This document shows, in pieces, positions 38,728 to 47,523 of a DNA stretch of 48,947 nt. The notes beneath the pieces were generated by a model, which ran no database searches, was not told the origin of the DNA, and was given only the letters and a program-made list of their open reading frames with translations. The translations under genes were made by a program, and so were the position numbers. The stretch spans positions 1-48,947 of the forward strand of contig NZ_JACIYP010000033.1 in the NCBI RefSeq assembly GCF_014359905.1. Reading direction: 5' to 3'. This DNA is from Hoeflea sp. (GTDB lineage Bacteria; Pseudomonadota; Alphaproteobacteria; Rhizobiales; Rhizobiaceae). The stretch's first letter is position 1, and every line of letters begins with the position of its first letter.

Positions 38728-39867
38728 ATGACCGGGCAACCTCATGTCAGACGGGCAATCGGGCTGATGAGCGGCACTTCGATGGACGGGATCGATCTCG
38801 CCATGCTCGACACCGACGGGGACCGGATCGTGGGCCGCGGCGCGTCGTCCTTCACGCCCTATGACGCGCAGTTCCGCAAGCGGCTCGAGCAGGCGCTTGA
38901 GACCGCAAAGACCATCAGGGAGCGACGCGAGCGTCCGGGTGATCTGGCCAGGCTTGAAGCCGAGCTGACCGACCGGCATGCCATGGCGGTCGAGGCGTTC
39001 CTGGCCCGCGAGGGCCTGGCGGCGCGCGATATCGACGTGGTCGGATTTCACGGCCAGACGGTGCTGCACCGGCCGCTCGAGGCGCTGACCGTGCAACTGG
39101 GCGATGGCGAGCGGCTGGCCGCCCGGCTCGGCATCGATGTGGTCCATGATCTGCGCGCCAATGATATGAAGCTCGGCGGGCAGGGCGCACCGCTGGTGCC
39201 GGCCTATCACCGGGCTCTGGCCGCAGGGCTTTCGGGCGAGTGGGCGGGCGAGAGGCCGGTCGTGTTCGTCAATATCGGCGGCATTTCCAACATCACCTAT
39301 ATCGGTTCGGACGGCACGCTGCTCGCCTTCGACAGCGGTCCCGGCAACACGCTGATCGACCAGTGGGTGGCGCGGCATGCGGGCATCCCCTACGATTCGG
39401 GCGGCGCCATCGCGTCTGAAGGCCGGGTGCTGGCAGGGCTTGCCAACCGATACCTGTCATCCCCGTTCTTCACCGCCAAGCAGCGCATCTCGCTTGACCG
39501 GAGTGATTTCACGCTGCCCGACGACACCGAGGCCGGTCTTGAGGACGGGGCGCGCACGCTGGCCTTTGTCACCGCGGCGGCGATTGCCAAGGCGCAGGCG
39601 CATCTGCCGGAGAAACCCAAACTTTGGATCCTGTGTGGCGGCGGACGGCACAACCGGCTGATCGTCGAGGACCTGACGGTTGCGACCCGGCACACCGGCC
39701 AGGTGATCGTCGCCGAAGAGGCCGGGCTCAATGGCGATTCGATGGAGGCCGAGGCCTGGGCCTGGCTCGCTGTGAGGTCGCTACGGGGCCTGGCGCTCAC
39801 CTATCCGGGCACCACCGGCGTCAACGAACCCGCTACAGGCGGCGTGCTGGCGCGCGGTTCGGCTTGA
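38728..39867 (+). CDS. anmK: Anhydro-N-acetylmuramic acid kinase
   Basis: Phosphorylates and opens 1,6-anhydroMurNAc in peptidoglycan recycling. The 379-residue length is typical. Motifs: [16 protein letters not shown] at residues 11-26 (phosphate binding), [13 protein letters not shown] near 100, [12 protein letters not shown] near 185, and [11 protein letters not shown] near 205. The start at 38728 is chosen by homology; the frame is open to 38524 but that extension is not family-like. Divergent from tyrS, with a 222-base shared promoter region. Confidence 0.95.
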   Translation: MTGQPHVRRAIGLMSGTSMDGIDLAMLDTDGDRIVGRGASSFTPYDAQFRKRLEQALETAKTIRERRERPGDLARLEAELTDRHAMAVEAFLAREGLAARDIDVVGFHGQTVLHRPLEALTVQLGDGERLAARLGIDVVHDLRANDMKLGGQGAPLVPAYHRALAAGLSGEWAGERPVVFVNIGGISNITYIGSDGTLLAFDSGPGNTLIDQWVARHAGIPYDSGGAIASEGRVLAGLANRYLSSPFFTAKQRISLDRSDFTLPDDTEAGLEDGARTLAFVTAAAIAKAQAHLPEKPKLWILCGGGRHNRLIVEDLTVATRHTGQVIVAEEAGLNGDSMEAEAWAWLAVRSLRGLALTYPGTTGVNEPATGGVLARGSA

Positions 39868-40218
39868 TCCGGTGTGCCGGCCTTCCAGGAAGGTCGGCTC
39901 TCAGGTTTGATCTGGCGGCTCAGGCCCGCGGTCGCGGCGCGGCTGTCGCCAGGGGCGCTTTCCCGGCCCCTGAAATGCTCTTCAATGCGCGGGGATCGAT
40001 GCGCGGCCTGAGCCGTTGTCGCCTTGTTCACCGGCGAGACGACACCTGAGCGAGCGCGAAACCCGCACCGTTCTTGTCGCCGGTCTGCGCACCGCCCGTG
40101 CGATGGGAAACCAGGCGCCGGCGATCAGGAAGCAGCAGCGCAAGCGGATTGAAAATCCTCGGGACGAAAGTGGCTATCTGTTCGCTGAACACGGTCGTCG
40201 CCCGCGCTGCTTGAGAAC
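39868..40218. other. Gap of about 350 bases between core genes and the catabolic region
   Basis: No intact gene was seen. On the minus strand from a GTG at 40192, codons give IATFVPRIFNPLALLL, after which a different frame continues with FLIAGAWFPIARAVRR; this could be a decayed small membrane-protein gene. The evidence is weak. The gap marks the border between tyrS/anmK and the accessory catabolic genes. Confidence 0.4.
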
Positions 40219-41265
40219 CTATGCATCTTGCCCGGGCAAAATTCTTTCATCGCTGAGCTGATCGAAAATCCTTGCAAACATGTCTTCCGTGTCCTCGCAG
40301 TCGTGGAAACCGTGCTTGCGGGCCTTGATGGTCGAAACGATCGAATGCTGCGGCGATGTCGTCGCGTGGCGGAAAGTGAAATCCAGGAACTGCCAATTGG
40401 CGACAATCTCGTTGAAGGCATAGGGGCGCAGATCGTGCTTCCTGACGATTGTGTCCCACACCGGCCCCTTGTCGGCCATCACCCTGGCGAGCGAGAAAGA
40501 GTGCGCCACGCCAAGCTCTACGCCGAAACGGTGCGCAATACCGGGCCATATGGTCGGCCACGAAAAACAATCGCCATTGGCGATATTATAGGTTTCGCCT
40601 CTGGCGCGGGGTTCGGATCCGGCCCAGCGGATGGCGCGGGCCAGAAGTCCCGCGTCCGTCGCCTGCTGAAAGCAGGCGGGTCCGCCCGGGAAGCGCAACG
40701 GCTGTCCGAGCTCCTTGCAGATGGCGGCGTAGACACCGACGGCGGTCAGAGCATTCATCGGATTCTGGATGGCGAAGCCGCAGACGATCTGCGGCCTGAG
40801 AACGGTAAAGGCAAAGCCCGCATCCTTGCTGCGCGCCTTTAGCAGGTCTTCCTGATCATAATAGAAATTGGACGCAATGAAGCGCGGATCGCTCTCCCTG
40901 GCGGGGATCTTGTAGGTGCCATGGTGTATGCCGTAGGCTTTGGTTCCCTGCAGCAGCGTCAGGTGCTCGATATCCTGGCGGTTCTGCGCCAACGCATCGA
41001 GCAGGTTGCGCAGCATCTCGACATTCGCCGAGATCTGGGTGGACTCGCTCCAGCCGGTGATCAGGTCCGGCTCCTCCTGAAGGGCTGCGTAGACCACATG
41101 GGTGATCGGTCCCAGTTCATGCAGGTCCGATGCGAGCGTCTGCCGGTCCATGAGGTCGGCCTGAACCCATTCTGCGGGGCAGCCGTCCTCCGGCGCGCGC
41201 CGTGACAGCCCTATGGTGCGGACCGCAGGATCAGCGGAAAACGCATCAAGGGCTGCGCGCCCCAC
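40219..41265 (-). CDS. PRISE-like SDR reductase, N-terminus disrupted by a one-base loss
   Basis: An atypical short-chain dehydrogenase resembling progesterone 5-beta-reductase/iridoid synthase-like (PRISE) enzymes, which reduce enones with NADPH. The characteristic Lys and Tyr sites are visible: LLQGTKAYGIHHG (Lys109 in this reading) and ASNFYYDQEDLL (Tyr135/136). This frame begins at a GTG and lacks the first beta-strand. Just upstream an ATG at 41300, with GAGG before it, encodes MKTVLVVGALGVWG in another frame. One extra G in the G-run at 41260-41263 would join the two into a complete GxxGxxG nucleotide-binding loop. As it stands the gene is probably inactive, or the base is a sequencing error. 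It lies downstream of the SMP-30 gene on the same strand. Confidence 0.78.
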   Translation of the reverse strand: MGRAALDAFSADPAVRTIGLSRRAPEDGCPAEWVQADLMDRQTLASDLHELGPITHVVYAALQEEPDLITGWSESTQISANVEMLRNLLDALAQNRQDIEHLTLLQGTKAYGIHHGTYKIPARESDPRFIASNFYYDQEDLLKARSKDAGFAFTVLRPQIVCGFAIQNPMNALTAVGVYAAICKELGQPLRFPGGPACFQQATDAGLLARAIRWAGSEPRARGETYNIANGDCFSWPTIWPGIAHRFGVELGVAHSFSLARVMADKGPVWDTIVRKHDLRPYAFNEIVANWQFLDFTFRHATTSPQHSIVSTIKARKHGFHDCEDTEDMFARIFDQLSDERILPGQDA

Positions 41266-41325
41266 ACGCCAAGCGCACCGACAACCAGCACTGTTTTCAT
41301 GGTCTCTCGCCTCTCGTGCATGGGA

Positions 41326-42258
41326 TCAACGCTCGAATTCAAGCGGCAGACCCGCGTGTGGCCACCGCGCCTTCATCAGCGCACCGGTGGATGACATGGT
41401 GACATAGGCGGTCATCAGGTCCGGACCGCCGAAGCAGATATTGGTCGCGAACGGGTCCGGGCAGGGGATCATCTCGACGCTGCTCCCGTCCGGCGAGATC
41501 ACGCTGATCTCACCGCTGTAGATGGTGGCCACGCAGATGTTGCCGTCCGCATCCACGGCGAGCGAATCAAAGCCGCGGTAGCCGCCCAGGCCTGCCACGA
41601 AGCGGCCGCCATTGGGCGACTGCGGCCAGGGCTGGAGCGCCAGTTGACCGGGGCCGGTGACATCGAAGGCCCACAGGCGGCAGGTGAAAGTTTCCGCCAC
41701 GTAAAGCGTCTTGCCGTCCGGCGACAGGCCGACGCCGTTCGGGCTCATGATCGGATAGATGATCTCGCGGATGGAGGCGCCGTCGATGGTGGCGTAGCAG
41801 ACCGCGCCGCGGTCCATCTCCCTTGCCCGCACCTTGCCATGGTCGGTGAAATAGAAGCCGCCATTCTTGTCGAAGACAATGTCGTTGGGACCCTTGAGCG
41901 GCGCCTTGTCGGAGGCGGTGTAGAGAACCGTCAACTCGCCGGTTTCAAGGCAAAGCCGCTCGATCCGGCCGCCCGAATAATCGGTCGCCTGGCCGTGCGG
42001 CCGCAGGCCCGTCTGGTCGCTCTCGTGCCAGTTGAAGCCGCCATTGTTGCAGATGTAGAGCGCTCCATCCGGACCGATGGCTGCGCCGTTGGGTCCGCCT
42101 TCGATCTGGGCCAGGATTTCGGTGCGTCCGTCCGGTTGGATCCGGGAGATGGTCCGCCTCTCGATCTCCACAAGGATGATCGAGCCATCCTTCATGGCGA
42201 TCGGCCCTTCTGGAAAGCGCAGACCGTCGGCAACGGTCTCAAACTGGATGTCTGTCAT
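41326..42258 (-). CDS. SMP-30/gluconolactonase family protein
   Basis: A 310-residue six-bladed beta-propeller lactonase of the SMP-30/Gnl/LRE family. Metal-site motifs are visible: the beginning LRFPEGPIAMKDGSIILVE (Glu near residue 16), GGPNGAAIGPDGALYICNN near 68-86, LKGPNDIVFDKNGGFYFTDHG near 125 (broken after NDIVFD), and SPNGVGLSPDGKTLYVAET near 175. Such enzymes open sugar or other lactones. GGGAGG before the ATG at 42258 is a strong ribosome-binding site. It follows the ThDP enzyme gene after 39 bases and is probably in its operon. Confidence 0.9.
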   Translation of the reverse strand: MTDIQFETVADGLRFPEGPIAMKDGSIILVEIERRTISRIQPDGRTEILAQIEGGPNGAAIGPDGALYICNNGGFNWHESDQTGLRPHGQATDYSGGRIERLCLETGELTVLYTASDKAPLKGPNDIVFDKNGGFYFTDHGKVRAREMDRGAVCYATIDGASIREIIYPIMSPNGVGLSPDGKTLYVAETFTCRLWAFDVTGPGQLALQPWPQSPNGGRFVAGLGGYRGFDSLAVDADGNICVATIYSGEISVISPDGSSVEMIPCPDPFATNICFGGPDLMTAYVTMSSTGALMKARWPHAGLPLEFER

Positions 42259-42297
42259 GAAGTCCCTCCCGGTTCCGGCCCTGAAATGGGCCGGCAA

Positions 42298-43995
42298 TCA
42301 TTGTGTCCTGGTGTAGTCGAGCGCTGCGAAGGAGAAATCCATCGAGGTCTCGGCGTCGATGACGAAGGGGCGGCCCGTCTCCACCGTCCACCGGACGGCC
42401 TCCCGGAGGGCTGCTTCGAGTTCGCTCGCTGTCCGCACCTTGACGCCGCCGCAGCCCATGCCGCGGGCGATAGCCGAATAGTCGAATTCGGCAAAGCTGG
42501 TGGCGAACGGTCCGCGGGAATGCTGTGACCAGCCCAGCGCGTGATTGTTCATCACGACGGCGATGATCGGCGCATGTGCCTCGATGGCGGAGATCAGGCC
42601 GTTCATGGTCATCGAGAAGCCGCCGTCGCCCGACACGGCGACGGTCGGGGTGTCGGGGTTCAGCAGCTTCTGCGCGATGGCGGAGGGGATCGCGTAGCCC
42701 ATCGGGCCTGCGCCCGCAGGCTGGGAAAAGCGGCCGGTGCCCCTGGCCTCGAAATAGTGCAGCATGAAGATGCGGTTTTCCCCGGCATCGCAGGTGAAGA
42801 TCGTGTCGGCGGGCAGATGCGCCTGCATCGCGGCGATGATTTCGGGCGGGTACAGCCCATCCTTGGCGGTGTCTGGATAGGCGACGGTGCGCGCCGTCTC
42901 GGATGCCTGGCCGGATCGCGGTTGCCGATCGGCCGGAACTGACGCTGCCAGCGCCCGCAGGATGGGGGCTGCGTCTCCGCACAGCGGATGCCGGACCGGC
43001 AAGGTCCAGGAAAGGTTGCGCGGTTCGATGTCGATCTGGATCAGGATCTGCCGTGCGGGGTCGATCAGCGCCGTGTCTGCGCCGATCGTGTCGGACGCAG
43101 ACAGCTTGGTTCCAACCGCCAGGATCACATCCGCCTGAGCCAAGGCCGCATGCGCCGTGGGATTGCCGTAGCTGCCATAAGTTCCGGCCGACCGAGGCGA
43201 ACCTTCGTCGAAGACGCCCTTGCCGGAGGGGGAGGTGACGACATTTGCGCCCCAGGCGTCTGCAAATTCGGCGAGTGCCGCTTCTGCCTTTCCAAGCCGG
43301 ACCCCGTTGCCGGCGATCACAGCGAGGCTGCGGCTCTTGCCGAGCGCCTCGATGGCTGCACCGAGGTTCGGGAGCCCGGTGGCCGCGCGCGCGACAAACG
43401 GATCCGCTTGATAGATCCGCGGCAGCGCGTCGCCGCCGGCCATGCCCTGCAAGGCGCGCGCGCCGTAGATGACGGCCACGGGGCCGGGCTCGCCGGCAAG
43501 CGCGTGCTTGACCGCAAGCTGTGTGGCGAGCACCGCCGGATTGGGCTCGTCAGCGGTGAAAATTTCCTTGGTCACGCCCCGGAACGCCTGGCGCGCATCC
43601 CAGCCGCCATAGTCACCGGTCCCGGACTGGTAAGGGCCATGCAGCGAAAAGGGCGGCGTGTCGGTGAAGTCCGTCATCAGGATCATCGGCGAGGACGACA
43701 GATGCGCCTCGATCGTGCCCACCATGCCGTTGCCCAGGATCCAGGGCCCCTGGCCGAGGACCACGCCCGGCCTTCCCGTCATGCGGCCCACGGTCTCCGC
43801 CATGATGGCGCCCAGGCTTTCCTCCCGCACCAGGATGGTCCGGATCTCCTGCTGACGCTTTTCCAGCGCGCCGAAGATCCGTCCGGTGTGGCCGCCGGAA
43901 ATTCCGAAGACAAATCGGATGCCGGCGGCGATCAGGACGTCGACGATGGCGTCCGGAGTCGGTACGGCCGACGGATAGAGGGGTGAGTAGGTCAT
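42298..43995 (-). CDS. Thiamine diphosphate-dependent enzyme (acetolactate synthase-like), copy 1
   Basis: A 565-residue protein with the three-domain layout of the ALS/pyruvate oxidase/decarboxylase group. The N-terminal Pyr domain has the catalytic-type Glu59 in VREESLGAIMAE. The central domain lies at about 190-340. The C-terminal PP domain has the ThDP-Mg motif starting SGDGGFSM near residue 456 and ending MNNHALG near 483. The reaction on its 2-keto acid or CoA substrate cannot be named. The start is ATG at 43995; a TTG at 44022 overlapping the GntR stop is an alternative. It is transcribed with the GntR regulator upstream and SMP-30 downstream. Confidence 0.88.
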   Translation of the reverse strand: MTYSPLYPSAVPTPDAIVDVLIAAGIRFVFGISGGHTGRIFGALEKRQQEIRTILVREESLGAIMAETVGRMTGRPGVVLGQGPWILGNGMVGTIEAHLSSSPMILMTDFTDTPPFSLHGPYQSGTGDYGGWDARQAFRGVTKEIFTADEPNPAVLATQLAVKHALAGEPGPVAVIYGARALQGMAGGDALPRIYQADPFVARAATGLPNLGAAIEALGKSRSLAVIAGNGVRLGKAEAALAEFADAWGANVVTSPSGKGVFDEGSPRSAGTYGSYGNPTAHAALAQADVILAVGTKLSASDTIGADTALIDPARQILIQIDIEPRNLSWTLPVRHPLCGDAAPILRALAASVPADRQPRSGQASETARTVAYPDTAKDGLYPPEIIAAMQAHLPADTIFTCDAGENRIFMLHYFEARGTGRFSQPAGAGPMGYAIPSAIAQKLLNPDTPTVAVSGDGGFSMTMNGLISAIEAHAPIIAVVMNNHALGWSQHSRGPFATSFAEFDYSAIARGMGCGGVKVRTASELEAALREAVRWTVETGRPFVIDAETSMDFSFAALDYTRTQ

Positions 43996-44011
43996 CAATG
44001 TCCCAGCATGG

Positions 44012-44773
44012 TCATTTGGCAACGGGAAGGGTTTTCTGCAGGTTGGTCAGGATCTCGTTCGAGCTTCCCATGATGTCGGCCTGCATGGCCCTGCAGGCCA
44101 GGTCCGCGTCGTGCGACCTCAGTGCATCGATCATCTCGATATGGGCGTGACGGGCGGCCTCCGGATTCGGCTGCGGCATCTCGCGGCGCGCATACAGGAC
44201 GTTGAGGAGCGGCCCCATCTGCAGCCACAGTCCCTCGACGATGCGCAACAATCGCGGCAGCCCCGCTTCGGCGCAGATCCGCAGATGGAACTCCTGGTTC
44301 AAAAGCAGGGCGGACTGGAAATCCAGCGACTCCTTGGCCTCCACCAGCTGGCGATGCATGATTTCCAGCTGCCCTATCGCCTCGTCGCTGATCCGCCGGG
44401 CGGCCTTTGCAGCGCCCACGCCTTCGAGATTGATGCGTAGATCGCGAAGCTCCAGGTAATCCTCCGCCGACAGCGACGGAACCCGGAAGGACCGGCCGGC
44501 AACCTGGGTGAGCGCGCCTTCGGCTGCAAGCTGCACCAAAGCCTCGCGGACGGGGGTCGGGCTGATCTTCATGGCTGCGGCGAGATCGCGAATGTTGAGC
44601 TTCAGGCCGGGCTGGAATCGACCGGTCATCAGGCTGTGGCGAAGCTCCTTGTAGGCCTCGCCCATGAGATTGACGCGTTCAAGATTGCGCAGCCCAAAAA
44701 GCCCATTGGCCTCGTTCGAATCATGCTCCGGGAAACGCATCGTTTCCGTGGTCAGCACCTGCTTGATCATCAT
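44012..44773 (-). CDS. GntR family regulator, FCD subgroup
   Basis: A 253-residue transcription factor. The N-terminal winged helix (about 30-95) includes LNIRDLAAAMKISPTPVREALVQL, the recognition region (the typical SxTPVREAL). The C-terminal FCD domain (about 105-235) has helices with conserved His/Asp positions (for example NQEFHLRICAEAG) that bind a metal and small carboxylate effectors. It sits between two divergently oriented ThDP enzyme genes and probably controls both. GGGGTG before the ATG at 44773 decides the start over 44848. Candidate operators lie at 44838-44863. Confidence 0.9.
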   Translation of the reverse strand: MMIKQVLTTETMRFPEHDSNEANGLFGLRNLERVNLMGEAYKELRHSLMTGRFQPGLKLNIRDLAAAMKISPTPVREALVQLAAEGALTQVAGRSFRVPSLSAEDYLELRDLRINLEGVGAAKAARRISDEAIGQLEIMHRQLVEAKESLDFQSALLLNQEFHLRICAEAGLPRLLRIVEGLWLQMGPLLNVLYARREMPQPNPEAARHAHIEMIDALRSHDADLACRAMQADIMGSSNEILTNLQKTLPVAK

Positions 44774-44837
44774 GGTCACCCCAAATCCGTAGGCTTCAAA
44801 TTTATCCGGGCACGCAAAAATGTCTACCGAAAAAATA

Positions 44838-44863
44838 TGATATATCAAATTTCATATTGAAAT
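44838..44863. promoter_or_regulatory. Two AT-rich palindromes, candidate GntR operators
   Basis: TGATATATCA (44838-44847) is a perfect 10-base palindrome. ATTTCATATTGAAAT (44849-44863) has 6-base inverted arms around TAT. Both lie in the 134-base AT-rich divergent region between the regulator and the second ThDP gene, where FCD-type GntR proteins usually bind. The assignment to this regulator is inference from position. Confidence 0.5.
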
Positions 44864-44907
44864 ATCGAATTTAGTGTGGTTACGTCGGGCTTGGGAGGAA
44901 CGTCACA

Positions 44908-46620
44908 TTGGATAATTTGCATCACAATTCCGCGCAGGAGCCTGTCGCGGTTACGCTCGCCGCTTCGCTGAAGCGGCATGGCACCGAAGTGCTTTTCGGA
45001 CAGAGCCTGCCAAGCGCACTTCACCTCGTAGCGCCCGATTTCGACATGCTGCAGGTCAACTACCGCACCGAGAACGCCGGCGGCGTCATGGCTGATGGCT
45101 ATGCGCGCATTTCAGGCAGGATCGGTGTTGTCACTGCGCAGAACGGGCCGGCCGCAACCCTGCTCGTTGCTCCCCTGGCGGAAGCAATGAAGGCCTCCGT
45201 TCCGATCCTGGCGATTGTCCAGGAGGTCAACCGCGACCAGGTCGACAAGAACGCATTTCAGGAATTCGATCATTTCGCGCTGTTTTCGTCCTGCGCCAAG
45301 TGGATCCGCCGGATCGATGTCGCCTCGCGCGTCGAAGATTATGTGGACATGGCGGTGACCGCCGCGACCACGGGCCGCCCCGGTCCGGTCGTCCTGCTCT
45401 GCCCGGCCGATCTTCTCAATGAAACGCAGCGCCTGGTCGATGTCCGCAGCGCGAAACTTGGGCACTTCCCGCTCGACCGGGTCGTCCCTGACCCCGAGCG
45501 GATTGCCGAAGCTGCCGCACTTCTTGCCGCGGCCGAAAACCCGGTCGTCATCGCGGGTGGCGGTGTTCATCTTTCCCAGGCGGTGCGCGAACTCGAGGAA
45601 TTCCAGGGTCTCGCCTCGCTGCCCGTGGCCACGACCAACATGGGCAAGGGCTCGGTTGACGAGACCCATGAACTCTCGCTTGGCGTCCTCGCCAACGCGC
45701 TCGGCACCAATTCCCCGGCACGCTATACGGCCGAGATCCTCGAGCGCGCCGATGTCGTTCTGCTCATCGGCACCCGAACGAACCAGAACGGCACCGACAG
45801 CTGGAAGCTCTATCCGAAGGGCGCGAAGTTCATTCATCTCGACATTGACGGAATGGAAGTCGGCCGCAATTACGAGGCGCTGCGCCTCGTCGGCGACGCG
45901 AAGCTCGGTCTGAAGGCGCTGGGCGCGGCGATCGCGCAGGCCGGACTGGAAAAGCGGACAAACGCCCGGCAAGCCCTGGTGACATCGATCGCGGACCGCA
46001 AGCAAAAGGGCAGGCGGGAGGCCGCCGGCGTGACGTCTTCCGCTCAAACGCCCCTGCGTCCGGAATTCCTGATGGCGGAACTGGACCGGGTGTTGCGCGC
46101 CGACGACATCGTGACGGCCGACGCGAGCTATTCCTCGCTGTGGGTTCTCAATTTCCTCACCGCCAGCAAGGCCGGCCAGCGCTTTCTCACGCCGCGCGGA
46201 ATTGCCGGTCTGGGATGGGGCTTGCCGCTGGCGCTCGGCGCCAAGGTGGCGGCGCCCGGACAGCGCGTGGTGGCCGTGGTTGGCGATGGCGGGTTCGGAC
46301 ATTGCTGGCAGGAGCTGGAAACGGCGCGGCGCATGAATCTGCCGGTGACGGTGATCGTCCTCAACAATGGCATCCTGGGCTTCCAGAAGCACGCGGAACT
46401 GGTCAAGTTCGGCTCCCACACCGGCGCCATCGACTTCTCGCCGGTGGATCATGCGGCAATCGCCCGGGCTGCCGGCTGCAACGGCATTCGCGTGGAAACC
46501 GGCGACGCGTTCATCGCCGCGCTCGAAGAGGCGCTTGGCTCTGAGGTGGCAACCGTTCTGGACGTGATCACGGCCGCCGATGCCTATCCGCCAATATCGG
46601 TTTTCGAGAACAAGCTCTAG
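44908..46620 (+). CDS. Thiamine diphosphate-dependent enzyme (acetolactate synthase-like), copy 2
   Basis: A 570-residue protein of the same superfamily as the gene at 42298-43995 but clearly different in sequence. The catalytic-type Glu55 lies in NYRTENAGGVMADGYAR, and the ThDP-Mg motif runs from VGDGGFGHCWQ near residue 459 to LNNGILGF near 487. The start is TTG at 44908, with a strong GGGAGGAA at good spacing. It is the first gene of a plus-strand run with the liv-type importer (18-base gap to livH), which suggests that the transporter brings in the substrate or its precursor. Confidence 0.88.
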   Translation: MDNLHHNSAQEPVAVTLAASLKRHGTEVLFGQSLPSALHLVAPDFDMLQVNYRTENAGGVMADGYARISGRIGVVTAQNGPAATLLVAPLAEAMKASVPILAIVQEVNRDQVDKNAFQEFDHFALFSSCAKWIRRIDVASRVEDYVDMAVTAATTGRPGPVVLLCPADLLNETQRLVDVRSAKLGHFPLDRVVPDPERIAEAAALLAAAENPVVIAGGGVHLSQAVRELEEFQGLASLPVATTNMGKGSVDETHELSLGVLANALGTNSPARYTAEILERADVVLLIGTRTNQNGTDSWKLYPKGAKFIHLDIDGMEVGRNYEALRLVGDAKLGLKALGAAIAQAGLEKRTNARQALVTSIADRKQKGRREAAGVTSSAQTPLRPEFLMAELDRVLRADDIVTADASYSSLWVLNFLTASKAGQRFLTPRGIAGLGWGLPLALGAKVAAPGQRVVAVVGDGGFGHCWQELETARRMNLPVTVIVLNNGILGFQKHAELVKFGSHTGAIDFSPVDHAAIARAAGCNGIRVETGDAFIAALEEALGSEVATVLDVITAADAYPPISVFENKL

Positions 46621-46638
46621 GCGCGGCGGAAAAACCTG

Positions 46639-47523
46639 ATGGACACCCTTATCCAACTGATCATTTCCGGCGCATTGCTGGGCGGCGTCTACGCCCTGGC
46701 GGCGTTGGGGCTCAATCTGATCTTCGGCGTGGCGAAAGTGATCAACTTCGCCCACGGCGAATTTCTCATGCTCGGCATGTATGCCGGCTACTGGCTGATG
46801 ACGCTGACCGGCATCAATCCCTATTACGGGGCGCCGATCATTGCCGTTGCCTTCTTCCTGCTTGGCGCCGTGTTCTATCTCGGCATCATGCGCTTCACGA
46901 TCTACAGGCCCGAACTGACGCAGGTCTTTGTCACGCTCGGGCTGTCGATCGCGCTCCAGAACCTGGCGCTGATGTTCTGGCAGGCGGACTACCGGACCAT
47001 CCAGACCATGCCGCAAGGCATGAGTTCGCTGCAGCTCGGCGGAATGCACCTTCCCACCGACAGGGTCATCGCCTTCGGCTTCGCCATGGCTATTCTGATC
47101 GCGGTGATCATCTTCCTGCGCAAGACATTCACCGGACGCGCCATCGAGGCCGTCTCCCAGGACCTGATGGCCGCTCAACTGATGGGCATCAATCCGCAGA
47201 AGATCTTTGTCCTGACCTTCGGTCTCGGCATCGCGATCACCGGTGTGGCAGGCGGCGTGCTGATCCCGTCCTTCTATGCCTTTCCCTCCGTCGGCACCTT
47301 CTTCGTGCTGGTTGCCTTCGTCGTGGTCGTGCTCGGAGGTCTGGGCAGCGTGACGGGCACGATTGTCGGTGGCCTCGGGCTCGGAATCATCGAGACGCTG
47401 GGCGGCTATGTGGCGCCCGATCTCAAGGAAGCCCTGCCGTTCGTCCTGCTCATCCTCTTGCTCGCCATCCGTCCGCACGGGCTTCTGGGCATCAAGGGCG
47501 CCGAGAAGGAGACTTTGAAATGA
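46639..47523 (+). CDS. livH: Branched-chain amino acid-type ABC transporter permease LivH
   Basis: A 294-residue inner-membrane permease with about eight helices. Family hallmarks are the start LIQLIISGALLGGVYALAAL (first helix, shown in part), GLNLIFGVAKVINFAHGEFLML near residues 27-48 (broken family motif), and the cytoplasmic loop ISRAMEA-like AIEAVSQDLMAAQLMGIN near 170 that contacts the ATPase. HAAT-family importers carry branched-chain amino acids but also urea, amides, aromatic acids and other compounds, so the name denotes family only. It overlaps livM by four bases (ATGA). Confidence 0.92.
   Translation: MDTLIQLIISGALLGGVYALAALGLNLIFGVAKVINFAHGEFLMLGMYAGYWLMTLTGINPYYGAPIIAVAFFLLGAVFYLGIMRFTIYRPELTQVFVTLGLSIALQNLALMFWQADYRTIQTMPQGMSSLQLGGMHLPTDRVIAFGFAMAILIAVIIFLRKTFTGRAIEAVSQDLMAAQLMGINPQKIFVLTFGLGIAITGVAGGVLIPSFYAFPSVGTFFVLVAFVVVVLGGLGSVTGTIVGGLGLGIIETLGGYVAPDLKEALPFVLLILLLAIRPHGLLGIKGAEKETLK

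Noticed and set aside
38506..39378. Upstream extension of the tyrS frame
   Set aside because: The added 291 codons run antisense through anmK and do not resemble any TyrS extension; MSAFKSDFL at 38505 is the family start.
45112..47478. 788-codon open frame on the minus strand
   Set aside because: It is antisense to the second ThDP gene and livH, both with clear motifs. The product is His/Asp/Arg-rich with no domain, as is usual for shadows in GC-rich DNA.
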